This document shows positions 9,802 to 20,962 of a DNA stretch of 64,000 nt, in pieces. The stretch's first letter is position 1, and each line of letters begins with the position of its first letter. Source of the stretch: Bacteroidota bacterium (lineage in GTDB: Bacteria > Bacteroidota > Bacteroidia > Chitinophagales > Chitinophagaceae). The DNA lies in NCBI GenBank assembly GCA_016868475.1, contig VGGU01000003.1, positions 18,569-82,568 on the forward strand. Reading direction: 5' to 3'. The notes beneath the pieces are model-generated. The model saw only the letters and a program-made list of their open reading frames with translations, did not search any database and was not told the DNA's origin. The position numbers and the translations under genes are program-made.

Positions 9802-12800
9802 ATATTGCTGAGCTCAGTCTTCGTAGGCCTGTGCTGGCCGTGGTCATGAACATTTTAATTGTTCTATTTGGCGTAATAGGGTTTCAATTTTTAGGTGTCA
9901 GAGATTATCCCGCAACCGACCCTCCAAATATCAGCGTCAGAACCTCCTACCCTGGTGCCAATCCTGATATTGTAGAAACACAAATAACCGAACCACTCGA
10001 AAAGGCTATTAATGGAATTGCCGGAATTCGGAATATCACTTCATCAAGCAGTAATGGAACAAGTAATATCAACGTAGAATTTGAGCTGGGGATAGACCTT
10101 GAAGCTGCAGCAAATGATGTCCGAGATAAAGTATCACAGACTGCTCGTTCCTTACCTGCTGATTTAGACTCCCCACCTGTGGTTTCAAAAGCCGATGCCA
10201 GTTCAGAGTCTATTATCTCAATGACTGTACAAAGTGAAATCAGAAATCCACTACAGATCACTGAGTTTGCTACCAATGTGTTGGTTGAACGTTTACAAAC
10301 AATCCCTGGCATAAGTGGTGTTCAAATTTGGGGTGAAAAGAAATACGCAATGCGTATATGGCTGGATCCTAATAAAATGACTGCTCGCTCAATAACGGTG
10401 AATGATATTCAAAATGCATTGACCAAAGAAAACACCGAGCTCCCTGCCGGAAAAATATATGGTAGTGCAATAGAATTATCAGTAAGAACATTTGGAAAAC
10501 TTGAAACTGAAGATGATTTCAATAATCTAATTGTAAAAAATACAGCTGGTAATGAAATTCGTTTAAGCGATGTGGGTGAGGCCACCTTAGGTCCAGAGAA
10601 TGAGGAAACATTACTGCGCGGTAATGGCATTCCCATGATTTCTATAGCGCTGATTCCCCAGCCTGGCTCCAATTATGTAGCTATTGCAGATGAATTTTAT
10701 AAAAGACTAGAACAAATCAAAAAAGATGTGCCTGCTGATATACAGCTTAATGTGGGCATGGACCAAACACGATTTATTAAAAAATCTATTTTAGAGGTAA
10801 GGGAAACCTTAATGATTTCTTTCTTACTGGTAGTGATGATCATTTATGCATTTTTCAGAGATTGGATCATTGCACTACGCCCCTTAATTGATATTCCAGT
10901 TTCCTTAATTGGTGCTTTTTTTATCATGTACCTTATGGGATTCACCATCAATGTTCTCTCCTTGCTTGCCATTGTGTTGGCCACAGGGCTTGTTGTGGAT
11001 GACGGAATTGTGGTAACCGAGAACATTTATAAACGAATTGAAAAAGGAATGAATAAGTGGCAAGCAGCACTGGAAGGTTCTAAAGAAATTTACTTTGCCG
11101 TTATTGCCACCTCCATTACTTTGGCTGTTGTATTTCTGCCTATTATCTTCTTAGAAGGATTTGTAGGTAGGTTGTTCCGAGAGTTTGGCGTAGTGGTATC
11201 CGGAGCTGTGTTGATCTCAGCTTTTGTTTCTCTAACGCTTACCCCGGTATTAAATGTAAAACTGACCCGAAAAAACCCATCCGCCCATTCCCGTTTTTAT
11301 ATTTGGACAGAACCCTTTTTTAGGGGAATGGAAAATGGATATCAACGATTACTATTGGGCTTCATGCGGGTAAAATGGCTGGCGTTTCTGATTATCATTG
11401 TCTGTTTGACATCCATCTATTTTATTGGCTCAAACCTTCAGTCTGAATTAGCCCCTTTAGAAGATCGAAGCCAATTCCGAATACAATTAACAGCACCAGA
11501 GGGAACTGCGTTTGACGCCATGGATCGGTATGTGTTAAGCGTTACCGAAATGGTTATGGACTCTGTATCTGACCGAAAAATGGTCTTTAGTATGACAGCG
11601 CCTGGATTCATGGGAACTGGCAATGCCAACCTTGGATTTGTCAGGGTGATGCTTACTGATCCAAACACGCGTAGCTTAAATCAATCCACAATTGCAAAAT
11701 CAATCACTAAAAACTTAGGCAAGTTCAATGAAGGGCGGGGTTTTGTGATTGAAGAACAAACCATTTCTGTGAATCGTCGTGGTGGACAACCTGTTGCTTT
11801 TGTGATCCAGCATAATAATTTTGAGAAATTAACAAAAGCTCTCCCTCTTTTGTTGGAAGAAGCCCGCAATAGCAAAATTCTACAAAGTCCTGATGTTGAT
11901 TTAAAGTTTAACAGACCGGAGATTCGAGTGGAAATAGATCGCTTAAAAGCCGCTTCTTTGGGGGTAAGTGTGGCTGACGTTTCACAAACACTGCAATTAG
12001 CCTATAGTAATCGAAGAATGGGCTATTTTACTAAGGATGGGAAGCAATACAGCGTAATAGGTCAGGTTAGCAGAACTGAAAGAGATGATCCCGGCGACCT
12101 CAGACTTCTGTTTGTGCGAAATAATCGTGGGGAGTTGATCAGCATGGACAACTTAATTAAGACCGAGGAAACTAATAGCCCACCCTCCATCTATCATTTT
12201 AACCGTTTCAAATCTGCTACCATTTCCGCAAGCTTGCAACCCGGATATACAATTGGAGATGGAGTGAAGGAAATGGAAAGAATAGCCGAAAAAATATTGG
12301 ACGACACTTATGCAACTGCTCTTTCAGGCACCTCCCGTGATTTCAAAGAAAGCAGCAGCAATACCTTATATGCATTTGTGCTTGCGTTGATATTGATTTT
12401 TTTAATCCTCGCTGCGCAATTTGAGAGTTTTGTTGACCCGCTGGTCATCATGTTTACTGTTCCGCTTGCCATTGCGGGAGCGGTAATTTCCTTGTGGGCG
12501 TTTGATCACACGCTCAATATTTTTTCTCAGATTGGCATGATCATGTTGATAGGATTGGTTACCAAAAATGGTATTTTAATTGTTGAATTTGCCAACCAGC
12601 AACAATTAAAAGGGCTCAAAAAACATGATGCGGTGATCTATGCTGCCGGTCAAAGACTCCGTCCTATTTTAATGACCAGTTTGGCAATGGCGTTAGGAGC
12701 CCTTCCGCTTGCATTATCACTAGGTGCAGCAGCCACAAGCAGAATCCCCTTAGGAATTGTAATTGTTGGAGGAATCATTTTTTCTCTGGCACTTACGCTT

Positions 12801-12881
12801 TTTGTGATCCCGGCAATTTATGCTTATCTGTCGCTACCCAAAAAGAAAAGTGAAATTGAATCATTAATTAGCTCTGTTTAA
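9798..12881 (+). CDS. RND efflux transporter permease (HAE1/AcrB-like)
   Basis: 1027 aa; VDDGIVVTENIY in TM4; IGLVTKNGILIVEFANQ; overlaps the adaptor gene by 4 bp. Confidence 0.95.
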   Translation: MNIAELSLRRPVLAVVMNILIVLFGVIGFQFLGVRDYPATDPPNISVRTSYPGANPDIVETQITEPLEKAINGIAGIRNITSSSSNGTSNINVEFELGIDLEAAANDVRDKVSQTARSLPADLDSPPVVSKADASSESIISMTVQSEIRNPLQITEFATNVLVERLQTIPGISGVQIWGEKKYAMRIWLDPNKMTARSITVNDIQNALTKENTELPAGKIYGSAIELSVRTFGKLETEDDFNNLIVKNTAGNEIRLSDVGEATLGPENEETLLRGNGIPMISIALIPQPGSNYVAIADEFYKRLEQIKKDVPADIQLNVGMDQTRFIKKSILEVRETLMISFLLVVMIIYAFFRDWIIALRPLIDIPVSLIGAFFIMYLMGFTINVLSLLAIVLATGLVVDDGIVVTENIYKRIEKGMNKWQAALEGSKEIYFAVIATSITLAVVFLPIIFLEGFVGRLFREFGVVVSGAVLISAFVSLTLTPVLNVKLTRKNPSAHSRFYIWTEPFFRGMENGYQRLLLGFMRVKWLAFLIIIVCLTSIYFIGSNLQSELAPLEDRSQFRIQLTAPEGTAFDAMDRYVLSVTEMVMDSVSDRKMVFSMTAPGFMGTGNANLGFVRVMLTDPNTRSLNQSTIAKSITKNLGKFNEGRGFVIEEQTISVNRRGGQPVAFVIQHNNFEKLTKALPLLLEEARNSKILQSPDVDLKFNRPEIRVEIDRLKAASLGVSVADVSQTLQLAYSNRRMGYFTKDGKQYSVIGQVSRTERDDPGDLRLLFVRNNRGELISMDNLIKTEETNSPPSIYHFNRFKSATISASLQPGYTIGDGVKEMERIAEKILDDTYATALSGTSRDFKESSSNTLYAFVLALILIFLILAAQFESFVDPLVIMFTVPLAIAGAVISLWAFDHTLNIFSQIGMIMLIGLVTKNGILIVEFANQQQLKGLKKHDAVIYAAGQRLRPILMTSLAMALGALPLALSLGAAATSRIPLGIVIVGGIIFSLALTLFVIPAIYAYLSLPKKKSEIESLISSV

Positions 12882-12890
12882 TTATACAGC

Positions 12891-14234
12891 ATGAAAATTA
12901 CTGCACTACTAGGCTTACTATTTGTTTCCTTGCTATGTGAAGGGCAGGTGTCAGGTCAACAAACAAAAGATCATCAACTACCCTTGCTTCGATTGGAAGA
13001 TGTTATTGAGCTAACACTATCAAAAAACTATGGAATTCGGATAGCCAGAAATGATTCCGCTGCGTTAGCAATCGAAAAGTCTTTTAGTCAGGAAGCCGTT
13101 TTACCCAGATTAAACGCTGCTACTGGATTACTGTTTAATAATAATGATCAACATCAAAAATTTTCTGATGGGGCTATACGTGAAAGAAAAGGGATCCAAT
13201 CAGCTAATACAAATGCTTCACTTGCGCTGAACTGGACTGTGTTTAATGGACTTCGCGTTTACGCTACCCGAGAAAGAGCTGCCGCACTTCAGCAATTAGG
13301 CCAATTGAATGTCCGAAATAACCTATTAAATACAGTTGCAGAAGCCAGTAACGGGTATTATGCCATTGTACAACAAAAACAACAACTTAAAGCCATTGAG
13401 GAGCAAATTCAGATCAATCAGGAGCGTGTTAAATTAGCTGATTATAAATTATCAATTGGTGCCGGCACAAGGCCAGACTTATTACAAAGCAAAGTAGATC
13501 TAAATGCCCAAAAAGCAGCTCAACTAGAGCAGCTCTCTACACTCCAACAATTGAAAAATGAATTGAACACCATTATGGGTAGGTCCATCGTCGACAATTT
13601 TGAAGTAACGGATTCCATACCCTTTAAGCCCGCTCTTTCCATTGTTGATCTGCAAGAAAATCTGGATAAAACCAATTTGCAGCTACTAGTAGCTCAAAAA
13701 AATATTTCCCTGGCTAGTTCCGCGCTAAAAATCCAAAAAGCAGATCGATGGCCTATGCTCAATTTCAATTCCACTTACAACTTTAATTTACTTGACAACA
13801 AAGCCGTTGTAAATCCCTTTCAGCCCTTGTTCAGTAGAAACAATGGATTCAACTATGGAATAACAACCAGTATACCTCTTTTTAACAACGGAATAACACG
13901 TCGTAATATTCAACAGGCACAACTGAATCTCAAAAGAGAACAATTGGTCTTTGATAATCAAAAACAGCAAGTTGATCTTGCCCTGGTACAGGCCTATAAT
14001 CTATACCAGGCAGCACTACAACTTCTACGCTTAGAGGAAGAGAACATGCTGTTGGCACGTGAAAACGTTCAAATAGTTTTTGAGGTCTATCGGTTAAACT
14101 CTTCAACCCTGATCCAATTAAAAGAAGCACAAAAAAGTCTGCAAGATGCATTCACCAGACTAATTCGTGCCCGATTTCAGGCAAAACAAGCCGAAACTGA
14201 ATTGCTACGTTTAAAAGGAACACTTCTCCACTAG
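12891..14234 (+). CDS. TolC family outer membrane efflux protein
   Basis: Signal peptide and paired TolC-like repeats ([14 protein letters not shown]..., [30 protein letters not shown]). Confidence 0.9.
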   Translation: MKITALLGLLFVSLLCEGQVSGQQTKDHQLPLLRLEDVIELTLSKNYGIRIARNDSAALAIEKSFSQEAVLPRLNAATGLLFNNNDQHQKFSDGAIRERKGIQSANTNASLALNWTVFNGLRVYATRERAAALQQLGQLNVRNNLLNTVAEASNGYYAIVQQKQQLKAIEEQIQINQERVKLADYKLSIGAGTRPDLLQSKVDLNAQKAAQLEQLSTLQQLKNELNTIMGRSIVDNFEVTDSIPFKPALSIVDLQENLDKTNLQLLVAQKNISLASSALKIQKADRWPMLNFNSTYNFNLLDNKAVVNPFQPLFSRNNGFNYGITTSIPLFNNGITRRNIQQAQLNLKREQLVFDNQKQQVDLALVQAYNLYQAALQLLRLEEENMLLARENVQIVFEVYRLNSSTLIQLKEAQKSLQDAFTRLIRARFQAKQAETELLRLKGTLLH

Positions 14235-14280
14235 GGCGTCTCTCGAAAAATTGTCCTTTCTTTGCATTCAAATTGAATTT

Positions 14281-14793
14281 ATGAAGCCACTGGTAGGTAT
14301 CATCATGGGTAGCGATAGCGACTTGACTGTGATGCAAAGTGCTGCTGACATCTTGAATCATTTTGATATTCCCTATGAACTGACCGTTGTTTCAGCACAT
14401 CGCACACCAGAGCGCATGATGGAATACGCTGGAAAAGCAAAAGAAAGAGGACTAAAAGTAATTATTGCTGGTGCAGGTGGAGCCGCCCATCTCCCAGGCA
14501 TGGTTGCAGCAATAACAACACTCCCTGTAATTGGGGTACCTATCAGGTCTTCAAACTCTATAGACGGCTGGGATTCCATTCTTTCCATATTACAAATGCC
14601 AAACGGTGTTCCCGTTGCAACAGTAGCACTCAATGCGGCCAAAAATGCCGGAATTTTAGCTGCAGCCATTTTGAGTACCAGCAACGAGGATCTTTCTACC
14701 AAACTAGCTGCGTACAAAAAAGGAATGGAAGCGGAAGTAAATACTAAAATAAATCGCCTAAAAGAAGAAGGCTGGGAAAATTCCTTTGATTAA
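14281..14793 (+). CDS. purE: 5-(carboxyamino)imidazole ribonucleotide mutase
   Basis: [39 protein letters not shown]. Start at 14281 rather than 14251. Confidence 0.95.
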   Translation: MKPLVGIIMGSDSDLTVMQSAADILNHFDIPYELTVVSAHRTPERMMEYAGKAKERGLKVIIAGAGGAAHLPGMVAAITTLPVIGVPIRSSNSIDGWDSILSILQMPNGVPVATVALNAAKNAGILAAAILSTSNEDLSTKLAAYKKGMEAEVNTKINRLKEEGWENSFD

Positions 14794-16391
14794 TCAATAG
14801 TTGTCATCGTAAAGAAAGGCTCCAGTGGATAGCTGGCTTCAAGCAAATGATCAAGCAACTGCGATCCATATTGTGCATAAAAAGTGCCCATATGATCAAC
14901 TCGTTCTTGCAATTTCCCATTAGGAAATAAAGCGGTTTTCAATGCGAGTAATTTTTTTTCTCTAGCTGAATATTTTTGCTTGATTGCGCGTGCCATTTTT
15001 TTCTCCATTCCTTTTACTAGCCTTTCTCCATTTTTTCCAATAGCCTCAGCATGACCTTTGAGTGAAAAATCAACACCTTCTGCTTTCTGAGCTAGTTCCC
15101 TATAAAATTCTTGTAGCTGAATCAATTCTGCTTTCAGTGAACAATTTTTTTTATCGGCTTCAGTGTAGCAATCTCCGAGCAGCTTCTCAATTGATTGAAA
15201 CAAATGTCTGGTTTCCAAGCCCAGCTTTGCTAATTTGGCCGATTGTTCAGCTGAAACTAAAAGGAATGAATTCCGTAAAATCAACACGGGGAAAGGAATA
15301 CTCATTTTCTTATGTAATGAGATCAGCGGCATCCAGTAAGCCAATTCACTGCCACCACCAATAAATGCAATGTCAGGCAATAAAAGAGACTGATACAAAC
15401 CTCTCAGAATTACGTTGGGACTGAATCGCTCAGGATACTGCTCCAGCTCTTGCATTAATTGTTGCTGGTTGAACTGTATTGTAGTTCCAACTACCTGCCA
15501 TTTATCATTTACTTTTTCAATTCGTTGACGAAGTCCTTCTTTTAAATAGAATAAATTGATTGGACGAACCAAAGCCTGAGCGGAATACCCCCACTCTTTC
15601 ATTTGATTGAGCGTAGGATTTATAGCCGCCTCAGTTTGTCCGGCTTCCAAATCAAAAGAAAAAATGGACTTGCCAAGCTCTTTTAAAGATTTTGCATCAG
15701 CATCTATCACTACTACTCCAAAACGCCCGAACAGTTGATCCACCATTCGTAATGTGGCGCGAGCTAAGGTATCTTGCTCCTGATAAGATGATTTAAGCAT
15801 TTCAATCCACTCTTTGCCGTGAGGTAATCCTCCCCACTCTCCTGCTAACTCATCTATTAGGTTGAGTAACTCCTGATCCACTTTCATCCTACCCACTGCA
15901 CCTTTTTGTTCAGTATTCCACCGATGGGTAAGGTTGCCCACGTGTATATGGTTCAGCTCTTCTAAATCCGCATCCTCACTGCCAATGAAAAATACAGGCA
16001 CAAAGTGTAGTTCAGGAAATTGCACTTTGCAGTACATAGCCAATCGAATGGCGTGCAAAATCTTATAAAAGAAATAAAGTGGGCCTGTAAAGAGATTATT
16101 TTGATGAGCAGTGGTTATTGTAAAGGTGGAGGGCTGTAATAAACTTTCAATGTTTTCACGCACCGGATTAGCCAATTTGATTCCTTGGTATTGATCCTTT
16201 AAATGTGCAACAATAGCCGGTCGGTTAGTGGCAAATTGTTGGCGCTCAATAATTGCTTTACTCAATCCTAATCGATCAGGAGGAAATAAGGGCAAGGAAT
16301 ACAAGGCAGGGTCCTTTTGGATATAATCAAGGATCAATTGGCTAAAAAACCCAGTTTCCCGATATGAAATATACTTGCTTGTAATGGTCAT
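14790..16391 (-). CDS. bshC: Bacillithiol biosynthesis cysteine-adding enzyme
   Basis: BshC-like N-terminus and [36 protein letters not shown]. Confidence 0.9.
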   Translation of the reverse strand: MTITSKYISYRETGFFSQLILDYIQKDPALYSLPLFPPDRLGLSKAIIERQQFATNRPAIVAHLKDQYQGIKLANPVRENIESLLQPSTFTITTAHQNNLFTGPLYFFYKILHAIRLAMYCKVQFPELHFVPVFFIGSEDADLEELNHIHVGNLTHRWNTEQKGAVGRMKVDQELLNLIDELAGEWGGLPHGKEWIEMLKSSYQEQDTLARATLRMVDQLFGRFGVVVIDADAKSLKELGKSIFSFDLEAGQTEAAINPTLNQMKEWGYSAQALVRPINLFYLKEGLRQRIEKVNDKWQVVGTTIQFNQQQLMQELEQYPERFSPNVILRGLYQSLLLPDIAFIGGGSELAYWMPLISLHKKMSIPFPVLILRNSFLLVSAEQSAKLAKLGLETRHLFQSIEKLLGDCYTEADKKNCSLKAELIQLQEFYRELAQKAEGVDFSLKGHAEAIGKNGERLVKGMEKKMARAIKQKYSAREKKLLALKTALFPNGKLQERVDHMGTFYAQYGSQLLDHLLEASYPLEPFFTMTTID

Positions 16392-16502
16392 GGATGATAA
16401 AAGTAAGAACTGTTCAGAAACGATTCATTGCAGATAGCCTTACATCTATAGCAGGACTAAAGATATCAACTAATCCATGTAATATTGTGTAAAATATCCC
16501 CT

Positions 16503-17774
16503 ATGGAGGCCTACGGGAAAGTCTTACTCATAGCCATGCCAGCCTTTCTGATTCTGCTTTTAATAGAAACGCTATATGGGAAAGTAAGAGGTTTTGACAC
16601 TTCGCGTCAAATGGATACGATCTCCTCATTAACCTCCGGCATTACTAATGTTACTAAAAGCGTATTGGAGCTGACCATCATCATTGGGATTTACCCATTT
16701 TTTCTAAACTATTTTGCGCTGACAAAGATTGAAAATACTTTTCTTGTTTACTTTTTCACCTTTATCATTTTGGATTTTAATGGCTATTGGATTCACCGGT
16801 GGAGTCACGAGATCAATTTATTTTGGAATCTTCACGTTATCCATCATAGTAGCGAGGAATACAATCTGGCTTGTGCATTAAGGCAAAGCATATCTGCTTT
16901 CTTTAATTTATTCACCATTCTGTTACTTCCTGCGGCCCTACTGGGCATTCCCCAAGCCGTGATTAGCATTGTAGCTCCATTGCATTTGTTTGCGCAGTTC
17001 TGGTACCACACCCGACATATCAACAAAATGGGTTGGTTGGAAAAGGTAATTGTTACCCCTTCACACCATCGCGTCCATCATGCAATCAATCCTGAGTACA
17101 TGGACAAGAACCTTTCTCCAATATTTATTATTTGGGATAAACTGTTCGGAACTTTTCAAGAGGAATTGAAAGAAGTTCCCCCTGTCTATGGCGTTACAAG
17201 ACCCGCCCGTACCTGGAATCCCATTCGCATTAATTTTCAACACCTCCGGTTGTTAATATTGGACTGTTGGCGAACTAAAAAATGGAGTGAGAAATTTTTA
17301 CTTTGGTTCAAGCCTACTGGATACAGACCCGAAGATGTGGCACTGGCCTACCCCGTAAAGAAAATTGAAAATATATACCAGTTTGAAAAATACACTACCA
17401 GAACCACTACTTTATTTACCACTTGGGCCTGGACACAAATGATTTTTCTATTACTATTCATTTCTTATCTATTTGGATCGATTGCGTACATTAATTCATT
17501 GAACTTGTCCTTTATCTACTGGTATGGCGCATTTATCTTTATTTATGTGTTTTCATTAACCGAGTTGATGGATAGAAACAAATTTGCTATTAGCTGGGAG
17601 CTGTTAAAATTTTGTTTGGGCCTGGGACTTATCTATTGGCAACAAGATTGGTTTGGGTCTAATTCCTTTTTTCCCCAAGCATCCTTAATGGTAACCGGAT
17701 ACCTCTTGTTCTCACTGGTCACCAGCTGCTGGTTTTATTTGAAACACCTTAAAGAAGATAAAGTCCTTGCCTAA
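16503..17774 (+). CDS. Sterol desaturase / fatty acid hydroxylase family protein
   Basis: Histidine boxes HRWSHE, HVIHHSSEE, HHRVHHAIN; multiple TM segments. ATG at 16503. Confidence 0.88.
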   Translation: MEAYGKVLLIAMPAFLILLLIETLYGKVRGFDTSRQMDTISSLTSGITNVTKSVLELTIIIGIYPFFLNYFALTKIENTFLVYFFTFIILDFNGYWIHRWSHEINLFWNLHVIHHSSEEYNLACALRQSISAFFNLFTILLLPAALLGIPQAVISIVAPLHLFAQFWYHTRHINKMGWLEKVIVTPSHHRVHHAINPEYMDKNLSPIFIIWDKLFGTFQEELKEVPPVYGVTRPARTWNPIRINFQHLRLLILDCWRTKKWSEKFLLWFKPTGYRPEDVALAYPVKKIENIYQFEKYTTRTTTLFTTWAWTQMIFLLLFISYLFGSIAYINSLNLSFIYWYGAFIFIYVFSLTELMDRNKFAISWELLKFCLGLGLIYWQQDWFGSNSFFPQASLMVTGYLLFSLVTSCWFYLKHLKEDKVLA

Positions 17775-17782
17775 TCGCAAAC

Positions 17783-19096
17783 TTAACTAATCAGTTCGCC
17801 TTCCAAGTCATACTCATAGGCCCTGGTAATTCGTACAGTAACAAATTGACCTGGTATCAATTTTTTTTGAGTTTGGATGATGATTTCATTATCCACTTCT
17901 ACTGAATCAACTGCAGAACGGGCAATGTAGCGCCCGGCCTCTTTTTTGTCTACAATAACACGAAACTCTTGTCCCAGTTTTTTCTGATTGAGCTTATAGG
18001 AAATATCTTGCTGCCACTCCATTATTTCCTGCGCCCTGGATTCCTTCTCCTCTTGTGTAAGTGAATCTACTAATGAAAAGCCTGCTGTATCCTCTTCATG
18101 CGAATAAGTAAACACACCCACGCGGTCAAATTGCTGCTGCGTTAAGAAATCTTTTAATTCTTCAATATCCTCTCTTGTTTCCCCAGGAAAACCAACAATC
18201 AAGGTTGTTCTAAGGCAAATTCCTGGAACGCTGTTTCGGATAGTAGAAAGCAGCTCTTCCATCTCAGCTCGCGTAATCTGTCGTTTCATGGCCTGCAGCA
18301 TATTATTAGAAGCATGTTGCAGTGGTATGTCGAGGTATTTGCAAATATTGGGGCGATCCCTGATCACATCCAGTACTTCTAATGGGAATTTAGAAGGATA
18401 GGCATAATGCAATCTGATCCATTCAAGTCCTTTTATATCGGCAAGCTGGTTGAGTAATTCAGGCAACGCCCTTCGCTTATACAGGTCTAGGCCATAGTAA
18501 GTAAGTTCCTGCGCAATCAACATAATTTCCTTGACCCCACGACTCACCAAGGATTCTGCCTCAGCAATCAAAGATTCCATGCTGCGGCTTACATGTCCGC
18601 CACGCATAAGTGGTATGGCGCAAAATGAACAGGTTCTGTTACACCCTTCTGAAATTTTTAAATAGGCATAATGACTAGGCGTTGCCAACAAACGCTCTCC
18701 TAATAATTCTGCTTTGTAATCAGCCTCCAGTGTTTTCAGTAGTTGTGGCAATTCCAGGGTACCAAAAAAAGCGTCAACCTCTGGAATCTCCGATTCTAAA
18801 TTCAATTTGTAACGTTCACTCAAACAACCCGTCACATAAACCTTTTCAAGCTTTCCTTTTTTCTTTAGTTCCACTTGCTCCAATATTGTTTGCACGCTTT
18901 CTTCCTTGGCCTTGTCAATAAATCCACAGGTGTTTATCACCACAATTTGGTGATCTAGTTTTGTGTTTTCATGAACAACGTCGATGCTATTAGCCATAAG
19001 CTGACCACTTAACACCTCGCTATCCACCATATTCTTGCTACACCCTAAGGTGATGATATTTACTTTTCGGGGATATAACTGACCTGTTCTCATCAA
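17783..19096 (-). CDS. rimO: Ribosomal protein S12 methylthiotransferase
   Basis: ITLGCSKNMVDSEVLSGQL, radical SAM CNRTCSFCAIP, C-terminal TRAM-like region. Confidence 0.95.
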   Translation of the reverse strand: MMRTGQLYPRKVNIITLGCSKNMVDSEVLSGQLMANSIDVVHENTKLDHQIVVINTCGFIDKAKEESVQTILEQVELKKKGKLEKVYVTGCLSERYKLNLESEIPEVDAFFGTLELPQLLKTLEADYKAELLGERLLATPSHYAYLKISEGCNRTCSFCAIPLMRGGHVSRSMESLIAEAESLVSRGVKEIMLIAQELTYYGLDLYKRRALPELLNQLADIKGLEWIRLHYAYPSKFPLEVLDVIRDRPNICKYLDIPLQHASNNMLQAMKRQITRAEMEELLSTIRNSVPGICLRTTLIVGFPGETREDIEELKDFLTQQQFDRVGVFTYSHEEDTAGFSLVDSLTQEEKESRAQEIMEWQQDISYKLNQKKLGQEFRVIVDKKEAGRYIARSAVDSVEVDNEIIIQTQKKLIPGQFVTVRITRAYEYDLEGELIS

Positions 19097-20064
19097 GGGG
19101 TATTTGGAGGGATTGCAAGCAAACTCTCCACAAAAGATTGCTGATCAAAGATCAAAAGATCTGTGGCTTGTTCGCCCACACCAATAAATTTTACCGGGAT
19201 CTTTAATTGATGAGCAATAGCCAATACTATTCCTCCCTTTGCAGTGCCATCTAATTTTGTAACGGCCAGAGCAGTAATAGGTGTGACTGCTGCAAAATGA
19301 CGGGCTTGTTCCAACGCGTTTTGTCCTGTAGAACCATCCAGCACCAAGAGAATTTCATGAGGTGCATCAGGAATTGATTTTTGTATGACCCGCTTAATCT
19401 TACTAAGCTCTTCCATTAAATGCGCTTTGTTGTGTAGCCGGCCCGCAGTATCGATCAGCACAACATCTGTATTTTTTGAAAGCGCACTTTGTACAGTGTC
19501 AAAAGCTACAGCAGCCGGATCACTTCCTGTTTTTTGCTTCACGATAGGAACTCCAATCCTTTCACTCCATATGTTCAATTGTTCAACTGCCGCTGCTCGA
19601 AAAGTGTCAGCGGCCCCAAGTAAAACGGTCTTACCTGCCTCTTTGAAATTATACGCTAATTTGCCGATTGTGGTTGTCTTGCCAACCCCATTTACCCCTA
19701 CCACTAATATTACATAAGGTTTACTTGGTGGATCAAAAGTAAAATCATAACTCGTTGAATTTAAAGTTGCTAGCAAAACAGCTTCAATTTCTTTTCGAAT
19801 CACATCATGTAAGGCTTCGGCCGATGAAAACTTCTGTTTAGCGCAAGCCTTTTCCACGCGCTCTAATATTAGCACCGTAGTCTCTACGCCCACGTCAGCC
19901 CCAAGAAGGGCTTCCTCTAATTGATTTAGCAGTTCTTCGTCAAGGTTGGTTTTGCCAGTTAATATCCCCACTAAACGGCTAAAGAACCCTTCCCTGGTTT
20001 TCTTCAAGCCATGGTAGAGCGTTTCCTTTTCTTTTTGACCAAATAGTTTACTGAAAAAACCCAT
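19093..20064 (-). CDS. ftsY: Signal recognition particle receptor
   Basis: VGVNGVGKTTTIGKLA, AADTFRAAAVEQL, DTAGRLHNKAHLM, TKLDGTAKGG. Confidence 0.95.
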   Translation of the reverse strand: MGFFSKLFGQKEKETLYHGLKKTREGFFSRLVGILTGKTNLDEELLNQLEEALLGADVGVETTVLILERVEKACAKQKFSSAEALHDVIRKEIEAVLLATLNSTSYDFTFDPPSKPYVILVVGVNGVGKTTTIGKLAYNFKEAGKTVLLGAADTFRAAAVEQLNIWSERIGVPIVKQKTGSDPAAVAFDTVQSALSKNTDVVLIDTAGRLHNKAHLMEELSKIKRVIQKSIPDAPHEILLVLDGSTGQNALEQARHFAAVTPITALAVTKLDGTAKGGIVLAIAHQLKIPVKFIGVGEQATDLLIFDQQSFVESLLAIPPNTP

Positions 20065-20138
20065 GTTGGAAAGTTAAAAAAAAAGCTGTCAGACCGAAGT
20101 GAGACAGCTAAAAAGGGGGGTCCCTTAAATTATTTTTT

Positions 20139-20309
20139 TTATTTCTGTGCTAAAAACTCCTTCACCCTGTCTTTGTGAACCATTTGTTCTTTAAAGGTAT
20201 AAGCACCAGTTTTTGGGCTGCGCACTGCTTTAATAACCTTAGAATAGTTTTTTGCTTCTGCGGCTTGCTTTGGATCTTTCTTAATCGCGGTTTTTGCTGC
20301 TTTTGCCAT
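20139..20309 (-). CDS. DUF4295-type small basic ribosome-associated protein, 56 aa (absent from ORF track)
   Basis: Hand translation: MAKAAKTAIKKDPKQAAEAKNYSKVIKAVRSPKTGAYTFKEQMVHKDRVKEFLAQK. Lies between rpmG and ftsY, as in other Bacteroidota. Confidence 0.88.
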   Translation of the reverse strand: MAKAAKTAIKKDPKQAAEAKNYSKVIKAVRSPKTGAYTFKEQMVHKDRVKEFLAQK

Positions 20310-20341
20310 ACGGGAGCGTTAAATACAGTTAGAGGATTGGA

Positions 20342-20524
20342 TTACTTGATTTCTTTGTGAACAGTAACTTTCTTGAGAATGGGATTAAATTTTTTTAACT
20401 CCATACGCTCAGGATTGTTCTTTTTATTTTTTACCGTAATGTAACGGCTGGTACCAGGTTTGCCACTTGACTTGTGCTCAGTGCATTCTAGAATAACCTG
20501 GACGCGGTTGCCTTTTTTTGCCAT
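20342..20524 (-). CDS. rpmG: 50S ribosomal protein L33
   Basis: [48 protein letters not shown]. Confidence 0.95.
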   Translation of the reverse strand: MAKKGNRVQVILECTEHKSSGKPGTSRYITVKNKKNNPERMELKKFNPILKKVTVHKEIK

Positions 20525-20543
20525 GATTGAAACGGTTTAATCG

Positions 20544-20780
20544 TTAAATTTTTTCTCCTTGTGCTCTCAATTGCTTCACCACACTGAAAAGTCCGTTTTT
20601 ATTGATCGTACGGATAGCTTCAGTGGATAATTTAAGCGTTATCCATTTATCTTCTTCCGCCAAATAGAAGCGCTTATGCTGCAAATTGGGTAGAAAACGA
20701 CGCTTGGTCTTAATATTGGAGTGGGACACTTTATTACCGCCAACTGGCGTCTTTCCGGTGACCTGACATACTCTAGCCAT
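20544..20780 (-). CDS. rpmB: 50S ribosomal protein L28
   Basis: [37 protein letters not shown] at 20780. Confidence 0.95.
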   Translation of the reverse strand: MARVCQVTGKTPVGGNKVSHSNIKTKRRFLPNLQHKRFYLAEEDKWITLKLSTEAIRTINKNGLFSVVKQLRAQGEKI

Positions 20781-20798
20781 ATAACAAATTTGGGACGG

Positions 20799-20806
20799 CA
20801 AAGTTA
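20799..20806 (-). promoter_or_regulatory. Candidate -7 box TAACTTTG for rpmB operon
   Basis: Minus strand CCTTAACTTTGCCGTCCCAAA upstream of rpmB; matches TAnnTTTG. Confidence 0.5.
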
Positions 20807-20878
20807 AGGGAAATCAGTGATTTAAAAGACAGCAGGCTCATTTTTTTTACGCTAAGTTCAAGCCTAGCAGATTACACT

Positions 20879-20909
20879 TTTGATTGAATTTGCTTTTGAG
20901 GTAACTTTG
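20879..20909 (+). promoter_or_regulatory. Bacteroidota-type promoter TTTG-N19-TAACTTTG upstream of lpdA
   Basis: TTTG at 20879-20882 and TAACTTTG at 20902-20909, spacer 19 nt. Confidence 0.6.
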
Positions 20910-20962
20910 CTGCCTGTTCGGCTCCCTAAACGCCTGACAGTTAATTCACAAAAAAACAACTT

